64,000 nt of DNA from Paraphaeosphaeria minitans (taxonomy: Eukaryota; Ascomycota; Dothideomycetes; Pleosporales; Didymosphaeriaceae): positions 3,720,001 through 3,784,000 of the forward strand of contig WJXW01000002.1 in NCBI GenBank assembly GCA_015832175.1, read 5' to 3'. Positions 56,457-64,000 of this stretch are shown in pieces (within the stretch, counting starts at the first letter, position 1; each line of letters opens with the position of its first letter). Under the pieces are notes generated by a model, which was given only the letters and a program-made list of their open reading frames with translations, was not told where the DNA came from and searched no databases. The position numbers and the translations under genes were made by a program.

Positions 56457-57032
56457 TGTTGTTCAGCACTTGGCATGATTGTTCTGCCTTGCTCGATGAA
56501 GACACTTGCAGGTGGTCGTGGCGTGAGGTGGTGAGCGACTTGGGACGGCCCGCGTGCGAGAAGTGCCCCGCCGCCAGCGCCGCAGTCAAGCGGACCGGGG
56601 AGCTTTGTTTTTCGCGACTCCCACGTCATTGCGAGCGTTCCAGAGGTACCTTATCGCAGCAAAATCTTACTCCATTCCTGTTACCTGGCTGTAGGGGTGA
56701 CCCCGTTCCTTTCTCTCCTCACGCGCTCGCCATCATCTCTCGCAGAGCATTCACGGCGAAAGCTGCTATACGGTATAAAGCCTGCTCACCTTCGCGCCCC
56801 TCAACAAGCTGTGAAGACCCGCCCAGAGCTCACCGCCAACACAACAGCGACCCAATTCGCCGCAAAACCCACCGGGTACGTACAGGCTGCATGATGGCGT
56901 CTGGCGAATTGCTTATAAGCCTGCAGGCAACCAACAATCCCCCAGTTGATCGGAATTCGACTCTGTCAGCTGCACCCCGCAGCCCTCCCACCTTTCACTC
57001 TACAATCCATTGTGCACAGCACAGCGCGAAAC

Positions 57033-59497
57033 ATGGCACCCTCAGGCATCCCACCGCCCCTGGAGGGCAAGAAGAGGAGGATTGGAGTCATGACTTCTGG
57101 CGGCGACGCGCCAGGAATGAACGGCAGCGTGCGGGCTGTGGTCCGCATGGCCCTGCACAGCAACTGCGAAGCATACGCTATCTACGAGGGCTACGACGGC
57201 CTGGTCAAGGGCGGCGACATGATCAAGGAGATGCAGTGGGAGGACGTGAGAGGCTTTCTGTCCGAGGGCGGCACACTCATTGGCACAGTACGACACCTTA
57301 CCCCGCCGAGCCGCTGAACTGCGGGCACTGACGCATCTCCTAGGCACGATGCATGGAGTTCATGCAGCGCGACGGCCGGAGAACAGCGGCCAAGAACATG
57401 ATCCTCAAGGGCATCGACGCTCTGGTCATCTGCGGTGGTGATGGCAGTCTGACGGGAGCAGACAGGTTCCGCGACGAGTGGCCCAGTTTGCTAGAGGAGC
57501 TGGTCGAGAAGAAGGAGCTCACTTCGGAGCAGGTCGCACCATTCAAGCACCTCAACATTGTCGGACTGGTCGGCTCCATCGACAACGACCTCAGCATGAC
57601 GGACGCCACCATCGGCTGCTACAGCTCGCTCGCGAGGATCTGCGAGGCAATTGATTCGGTGGACACGACCGCGACCAGTCACCAGCGTGCCTTCGTCGTG
57701 GAGACCATGGGAAGGCATTGCGGATGGCTCACCCTCATGGCTGGTGTCGCTACCGGCAGCGATTTCATATTTATTCCCGAGCAGCCTGCGAAGGAGGGCT
57801 GGGAGGGCAACATGCTCGCCATCATCCATAAACACCGTCAAATGGGCAAGAGGAAGACCATTGTCATCGTGGCGGAGGGAGCTATCGATGAGCACCTCAA
57901 CAAAATCACACCGCACCAGATCAAGGAGATCCTCTCCGGAGCTGGACTTGATACCCGAGTCACCACTCTTGGACACGTGCAGCGTGGTGGACAGCCTGCG
58001 GCATACGACAGGATGCTTTCAACACTGCAGGGTGTCGAGGCAGTGAAAGCCGTCCTCGAGGCCACCCCTGACACGCCCTCTCCTGTCATTTGCATGATTG
58101 AGAACAAGATTGTGCGCCGCCCGTTGCTCGAAGCAGTCGCCCAGACAAAGAAGGTCGCCGAGGCTATCGAGAAGAAGGATTTCAAGACGGCCATGGAATT
58201 GCGCGATGCTGAGTTTGCTGAGTATTTTAAGTCGTACCAAATCACGACAGCAACGGAGCAGCCAGAGCTATTGCTTCCCAAGGAGAAGCGTATGCGCGTT
58301 GGCATCATTCACGTTGGAGCTCCGGCCGGTGGCATGAACGCAGCAACGCGCGCGGCCGTTGCCTACTGTTTGGCACGAGGACACACTCCTGTTGCTCTCC
58401 ACAACGGATTCCCTGGACTCATCCGCCACCACTCAGACAAGCCCCTTGGTGCAGTACGAGACATCACCTGGCTCGACGCCGAAAGCTGGGCCAACAAGGG
58501 CGGTTCTGAGATTGGTACCAACCGCGGTCTTCCCAGCGAAGATCTCGAGACGGTATCGTACGTGTTCAAGCAATACAAAATCGAGGCTCTATTTGTTGTC
58601 GGCGGCTTCGAAGCCTTCACCGCAGTCAGCGAACTGCGCAAGGGCAGGGAGCACTACAAATCATTCAAAATCCCCATGGTCATCCTCCCCGCCACCATCT
58701 CCAACAACGTCCCGGGAACCGAATACTCCATCGGTTCCGACACGTGCCTCAACGCCCTCATCCAGTACTGCGATGCCTGCCGCCAGTCGGCGTCCGCCAG
58801 CCGCCGCCGCGTCTTCGTCATCGAGACCCAGGGCGGCGAGTCCGGCTACATCGCCACCATCGCGGGTCTCTCCATCGGCGCCTTCGCTGTGTACACCCCC
58901 GAGGACGGTATCTCCCTCAAGATGCTCGACCACGACATCGACTCCCTCCGCGAGACGTTCAAGAAGGACAAGGGCCAGAACCGCGCGGGCAAGATCGTCC
59001 TCGTCAACGAGAAGGCGTCGAAAACCTACTCGGTGCAGATCATCGCCGACATGATTGCCGAGGCCGGCAAGGGCAAGTTCGAGAGCAGGCACGGCGTCCC
59101 CGGCCATTTCCAGCAGGGTACCACGCCGAGCCCCATGGACCGCGTCAGGGCGGTCAGGTTTGCCTTCAGGAGTATGGAGCACATCGAGCAGTATGCGGGC
59201 ATGGATCCCGACGACATCGACGACGACGCGATGAGCACGGCGGTCATTGGGATCAAGGGTGCAAAGGTGCTGTTTTCGCCCATGGAAGCCATCGAGAAGA
59301 AGGTATGTTACTTTTTTTTTTTTTCCTGTTCCTCCTTTCCACCGATTCGGACCGTGGTTGGGACTGAACACATTGCTAATCAACGCCAGGAAACCGACTG
59401 GCACCGACGACGGCCCAAGAAGGAGTTCTGGATGGATCTCAAGGAGTACGTGGACATTCTCAGCGGGCGTCCGTCGCACAACAAGTCGCAGCAATAG
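57033..59497 (+). CDS. pfkA: ATP-dependent 6-phosphofructokinase (tandem fungal type)
   Basis: The exons are 57033-57287, 57344-59302 and 59390-59497. The introns are 56 nt (GTACGA, CACTGAC, CCTAG) and 87 nt (GTATGT, GCTAAT, GCCAG). The product is 773 aa. The N-half has [13 protein letters not shown] (18-30), [26 protein letters not shown] (with the catalytic DxD) and [10 protein letters not shown]. The C-half is a duplicated, regulatory copy with [23 protein letters not shown] and [17 protein letters not shown]. It catalyses fructose-6-phosphate phosphorylation, the committed step of glycolysis, with allosteric control from the C-half. The strong G/C-ending codon bias suggests high expression. 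The last intron begins with a long T-tract. Confidence 0.96.
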
Positions 59498-59995
59498 AAA
59501 TGCGCGCTGTGAGCTGTCAGTAGACTGCATATATTTCTCGCAGGAGGGAGGGAGGGAAGGGAGGGGGTTTTTCGGTTCGGGCACATGCAACTGTACGAAG
59601 AAACATGCACCTCGAAAGAAGACCTACGCTACGAAACGACACCTGCATGTGTGCAAAGTTGAATGAATGAACACGCCATTTCTCCATCACGAAAACAGTG
59701 GCAGACGAAAGCAAGATTTGACTTGAATGTACAATCTTTGAAACGCAAAATGCACAGTACCATAAAATCCCAGAATCTAACCCAATCCAGCCCCTATGTA
59801 GACGAAACGAAGTGCAAGAAGAGGTATCATTCGCGTGCAAACCCTCAACCCAAACCCTTTCCGCAGCAACATCAACGACATCAACAACAGAGAAGAGGCG
59901 TCCCAAACACACTCCCAAACGCCATCCGTCATAAATCGCTTTACCCAAACCCCGCATTATGCATCGTCAAGCGTCAACGCCGCAGTACGCGCGCA
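59498..59995. other. Convergent intergenic region
   Basis: This is the shared 3' region of PFK and NDC80. No gene or marked repeat was seen, apart from a short GGGAGG-rich tract near 59545-59566. Confidence 0.5.
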
Positions 59996-62375
59996 CTACA
60001 CCTCGTCCGCGTCCTCGACATCGCCGAGCTGATCCTCCTCCTGACAGCTCCTCTCCACCTCATCAGCGATGAACTGCTCGTACTCCTCAAGTGACTTCTG
60101 GACGTGCAGCTTGAAACGCACGATATCGTCGAGCATGTGCTCAATCTCGGTGTGCAGTTCCTCGCGCAGGGTATTAGCCCGCAGTTGCAACTGCTCGTAT
60201 CTGCGTCCGTTAGCTCCCGCTACAATCCCTAGGATTGTGGAACCACTTACTCAATGTTGACCGCCATTTCCCTCTGCACCATCAGCTGCACGCTCTCGCC
60301 GAGCCCGCTCCGCATCCTGCCCAGCTCCTTCTCCATCTTCTCAATCTGCGCATCAGACGCCGTCTTCTGCGTGCTGGTAATCTCGCGCAGCTTCTCAAGC
60401 TCCTCTTCGGCCTGCGCGACGCGGTGGCCCAACGCCTCGACCTCGGCCTGTTTATCGTCGATGGCCTCCTTCACTTTGTCGAGCATGTCGTGGTTGCACA
60501 TGTCAGCTTCGAGCGCTGAATTGCGGCGCTCAGCGATGTCCTTGCGAAGGGCGATGATGTTTTGTTTGATTGTTCCGCGCACGTCCAAGTTGAGGAGGTG
60601 GTGCGGCGAGTACCCTGTGCCGCTGTCTGCGAGCAGACGGTCCGACGCCTCTCGCGCTGAAGAACCCATTTGGCTACCAGAAAAGTTTGGCCCGTCGTTG
60701 ACAGTGAGAACGAGTTCATATTCAAGGCCCTTCGCATTCGCGGCAGTTGTCGGGATCACGCCGATCTGGTAACCCAGGTTGTTGAATCGCTCAATGGTAT
60801 GCTCTAGCTCGTCGAGTTTGCGAGACGCGGCGAGTTCTTTGTCTGCGACACGTTTCTTGGACTCCTCAACACGAGCGGAGGCTGCTTGGAGAGACGTATC
60901 AAGACGCTCCTTCTCAGACGACATGCGGTCGATATCTGCGATGGTCATGCCGCGTCCATCGATAATGGCTTGCAATTCCTGTCGCTCCTCCTCTGACGCG
61001 TTGAGCTCGCCTTCAGTCTTTTCTATCTCTTGCTGAAGGAGAGTACTCCGATCAGTATACTTCTGAACGCGTTGGTCGAGAGAGTTGTTGTAAGCTTCAA
61101 ACTTGGAGCGATCGTCCTCAAGAGTCTTGATCTGGAGCGTTAGTTCCTGAATCCGGGGACCAGCCTCGGAGAGCTTGTCGATTTGATCCTGTAGCGCTTT
61201 GTGCTCTGCTTCCAGCAACTTGACCTCATCGACATGCTGAGCGTTAGATTCGTCAAACTTGCGAGCCATGTTTTGGATGTGTGGTTCGATGATCTTCCGT
61301 TGCGCTTCCTCTTCATCTCCTCCTTCGTCGACATCCTCAGCGGAAAGCCATGTGGCGTATGCGTCTGACAAGAAATCGAAGATGATTCGGTCTCCCGAGA
61401 CATCGTGGCCACTGGCAAAACAGGCATCGTCGTAAGAGCCTTGTTCATATGCGTTGATCATCTTGGATAGCTGCATCATCCAATGGAGCAGCCCTAGAAA
61501 TGTGGGCCAGTTGTTACCGCCGACGGCAGCGAGTTGTGACTTCATAATGGACTTCTCATAGGGGTATCGCAGCTGCTTGAGTAGCACTGGCACTTCTGCG
61601 TCGATGGATTTCTGAAAGCGGTACGACGGGTCGATGCGGTGGTAAAGCCATTGGAACATGCTAACGAAGTCTTTCTGTGTGGGCGAAGACATGCACTTTG
61701 GTGAAAGCACATGCTTGGACTCCATCTCAAAGTTGTTGAGCGTAAGGTATTCCAGCAGCTCGGCGGCCAGCTGTTGCCGCGTGCTGGCATCCTTCAATCG
61801 GCGGGGATCGTTTGGAACGCCGGATGGTTGTGGCGCTGTCTGGAAGAAGGACTGCTTGATGCCGCTCTGCCCAGGCACTTGCGAGGTTCGCGATTTGAAA
61901 ACACTACTTCGTCTCTGAGAGTCCTGTTGGAACTTGGGTGGGGGCGCTGGTGTCGCCTGGAAGATGGAAGCGCCCGGCGCAAAACTCTTTCTGGCTCCTG
62001 TGCTGCTGGCGCCAAACATGTTGCTCGTAGAATTGCGATGAGCCGACTGAAGGCCCTGCTCGGCTAGATTCGTGCCGGATGAGGAGCGCTGGAAGACAGG
62101 CTGGCTCGGGCGGCCTGGTGCGAGCGACATTCTGGAGCCGGACTGCGATCGCGCGTGGTTTGCGGTGAAAGGCGCGCTTGCCAGTTGCATTCCGTTGACA
62201 GAGCTTTGACGCTTCATGGCGGACGAGGGCATGGGTATTGATGTGATGTTGTTGTTCATGGGCGCCAGAGTCTGCGCGCATTGTTAGAGAGAGTGTTGCA
62301 TGTTGCGCTGCGCCAGGCGAACGCTAGGGGCCTTACCTGGCGGCGGACGGAGAAAAGGCCCGGATCATGGGCCAT
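59996..62375 (-). CDS. NDC80: Kinetochore protein Ndc80/Hec1
   Basis: The exons are 62375-62337, 62271-60251 and 60200-59996. The introns are 65 nt (GTAAGG, TCTAAC, CGCAG) and 50 nt (GTAAGT, GCTAAC, CGCAG). The product is 754 aa. The first exon encodes [13 protein letters not shown]; the disordered basic tail (~1-120, [18 protein letters not shown]) is the Aurora B-regulated microtubule-binding tail. The calponin-homology domain follows ([72 protein letters not shown]). Long coiled coils run from ~330 to the end. It pairs with Nuf2 and joins Spc24/Spc25 to attach kinetochores to microtubules. Confidence 0.95.
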
Positions 62376-63108
62376 GGTAATTTGTGGCGCAATAGAGCTG
62401 CAGTTCGAAAAGCGCAAAGGAGTCCAACTGGGGTTCAAGCAAAAGTATGCCGCGCGGTAGTGTGGTGCAGCGGGAGAGGGCGGCGGCGGTCATGGTGTTG
62501 ACTGGGCTAGGGTCTTGTTTGTTGTGGTGTCCTAATCCGTCCTAGAACTGCCCAGCAACGGAAACCGCCACCTGCACGCGCACCATTGGGCACACGACCT
62601 TCACTGTTGACATTGATGCCCAGCCAAGTCAATTCCGGCCAGCATCACACTGTAAATTAACAATCGCTGGAAACAAGGCTGCAAGAGTCACGACCAACTC
62701 GAAATAAGAAAGGCGATGTTGAATTTTAGGTGACTCCCGGAAGCATCTCCGGGAGGAAAAGAAAAAGGTATATAGAAGGCGACAGATGGAATGCTGCAGC
62801 GTACTGCAAACGTGGGGTTGGAAATTATGCTCCAAGTCTCCTCTGCTTCCCCAGTCTCCCCTTTGCTTTCGAGGATCTTCGCAAGACATGCCTGCCTCCG
62901 CCGTTTTCGTGACGCGCCAACATCCGCCTTTTCCTCCGACTGGGGGTATCGTGTGCAATGCTAGCAAAAAGAAATATCCACAAGCTGGACAAACGCCCAA
63001 CCATATCCAGCGTAGCCACCAAAAGAATCGACAAGCGTCATTAAACTCGGTCCATCAGAATCCATCGTAAACGTTCGCCCATCCTTGCACGCTACTCCCT
63101 CTTCCGCT
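62376..63108. other. Intergenic: NDC80 promoter and 3' side of the last gene
   Basis: No coding frame is supported. Short inverted CTCCCGGAAGCATCTCCGGGAG sequence lies near 62734-62756. No other feature was seen. Confidence 0.45.
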
Positions 63109-63732
63109 TTAGTTTATGCCCTTGAACATGTCATCTGCACCGAGATCCGAGCTGACGCCAAAGCTCTTGAGGTCTGGTAACGCCGGGGGCGGTGGGCCCT
63201 TCTTCGCGGGCGGTGGTTTGGTGCCGTTCGTTAGGTAGTTTGCGGTGCTCTCTTTACCCTCGGGTAGCGAACCGATGATGAAGGAGCTCTGCCTCTTGTT
63301 CTTGCCGAACCAGCTGCCACTCTTCTTCCTGGACAGGCTTGGCTGACTGGCGATTATCGCCGGTGATCCCGGGCGCTCCGACTTGAGGCTATCGTGCGAC
63401 GAGAGCGGGCGCAGGCCTAGGAACTTGCGCACCGAGGACGGGCGCCTGCTCGAGGGGCTCGATGGCGACATGGTGCTGGCGCCATCGTTGGTGGCGGTCT
63501 GGTGGAGGTTCAACCCTGCTGTCTCCGAGGACTCGTTGACCGGGGGAGTCGCTTCGTGGTGCGGGAAGACGGCCGACTTAGGGGTCGGGTGCGAGGAGAG
63601 AGGGCCCTTTCCCGGCGTGGGGTGATGCGGCGTCTCTGGCGGCGTGTCGGCGGGCGCGGGAATCGAGGTGCCCTCGGTGAGCGAGAAGTTGATGGGCGTG
63701 AGGGTGAGGGGCTGGTATTTCTTTCCGGCCAT
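63109..63732 (-). CDS. Pro/Ser-rich small fungal protein, unknown function
   Basis: This is one exon of 207 aa, from MAGKKYQPLTLTPINFS. It is mostly disordered: Thr/Pro-rich (PAPADTPPETPHHPTPGKG), Ser-rich (MSPSSPSSRRPSSVRKFLGL), a basic aromatic patch RKKSGSWFGKNKRQSSF, a PPPPAL run, and DLGADDMFKGI at the C-terminus. There are many candidate SP/RxxS phosphosites. The sequence resembles regulatory or scaffold proteins, but I cannot name a family. Confidence 0.65.
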   Translation of the reverse strand: MAGKKYQPLTLTPINFSLTEGTSIPAPADTPPETPHHPTPGKGPLSSHPTPKSAVFPHHEATPPVNESSETAGLNLHQTATNDGASTMSPSSPSSRRPSSVRKFLGLRPLSSHDSLKSERPGSPAIIASQPSLSRKKSGSWFGKNKRQSSFIIGSLPEGKESTANYLTNGTKPPPAKKGPPPPALPDLKSFGVSSDLGADDMFKGIN

Positions 63733-64000
63733 GGCGGATGGTTGCGGCAAGGGCGATGAATTGGCGTGGGTTTGCGGTAAAGAATGTGTCGTGGCTTGCA
63801 GCGGGCGAAAAGCGAGCGTGCGTGAGACAGGAGGTTGCACTGTCGAGGCTGTGGGCTCCAGGGCTCAGGAGTTGAGTTGAATCGTGCGCTGTGATGTCCG
63901 GACGAGCAGGACGCCAGATGTTCTTCGATGGCCGAGGCACAATTGCTGCGCCTTGTGCAACTGGAGGGATCGTAACACGTCTCGGCGCGTGCAGTGAGTG
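63733..64000. other. Promoter region at the window end
   Basis: This is upstream of the last gene. No further feature is supported before the window ends. Confidence 0.4.

Larger units (their letters stand above)
55208..57032. other. 1.8-kb intergenic region with tandem duplications
   Basis: This covers the PFK promoter and the F-box gene 3' side. It holds a 73-bp tandem duplication (55959-56104) and a 7-bp AGGCGTG tandem (56422-56456). A 294-codon plus frame crossing 56447-57331 is out of frame with PFK and looks like chance. Confidence 0.5.

Noticed and set aside
56447..57331. 294-codon plus frame overlapping the PFK start
   Set aside because: Out of frame with the conserved PFK sequence; the 5' leader is read by chance.
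58661..59590. 309-codon frame antisense to PFK
   Set aside because: An artefact of strong G/C-ending codon bias in PFK.

Overview
This is a nuclear segment of a filamentous ascomycete (Pezizomycotina; Dothideomycetes is my best guess, from protein flavour only). The evidence is eukaryotic gene structure with mostly 41-119 nt GT-AG introns, CTAAC/CTGAC-type branch points 10-30 nt before the acceptor, no operons, and fungal orthologues such as SCH9, DID2, HOM6, DEF1, NDC80 and a tandem-fused phosphofructokinase. I rebuilt multi-exon genes by joining frames at splice signals. Almost every model closes to an exact multiple of three from ATG to stop.

Left part (1-15.5 kb): the 3' end of an unknown gene; a cysteine- and threonine-rich single-pass surface protein; a glutaminyl-cyclase/M28-type metalloenzyme; a peroxisomal MaoC-type enoyl-CoA hydratase ending in a PTS1; the nutrient-signalling AGC kinase SCH9 with a remote first coding exon; the divergent NC2-beta/DR1 transcription repressor; ESCRT-III DID2/CHMP1; an SDR reductase; and a PLP-homeostasis protein.

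Middle (16-28.8 kb): a broken Asp/Glu racemase; an RS-rich nuclear protein; a small multi-pass membrane protein; a TANGO2 homologue; a RING-CH membrane E3 ligase; a degenerate tRNA-like Pol III element; a TFIIIC WD40 subunit; and a short cysteine-containing protein of unknown role. A gene-poor stretch of about 4 kb (28.8-32.8 kb) with tandem repeats follows.

Right part (32.8-64 kb): a rhodopsin/SAT4-type 7-TM protein; homoserine dehydrogenase; a CCDC174-like protein; an F-box-like protein; DEF1; a putative mitochondrial protein; a CECR5-type HAD hydrolase; an aldo-keto reductase preceded by a 30-bp minisatellite; an F-box/LRR protein; phosphofructokinase; kinetochore NDC80; and a proline/serine-rich unknown protein.

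Most genes are independent housekeeping loci, not a cluster. I found no secondary-metabolite cluster, intact transposon, CRISPR array or phage. The more curious signals lie between genes: recurring TACCTA/TAGGTA clusters, a perfect 15-bp hairpin, minisatellites and the Pol III-like element. I do not see convincing evidence of a new multi-gene system.
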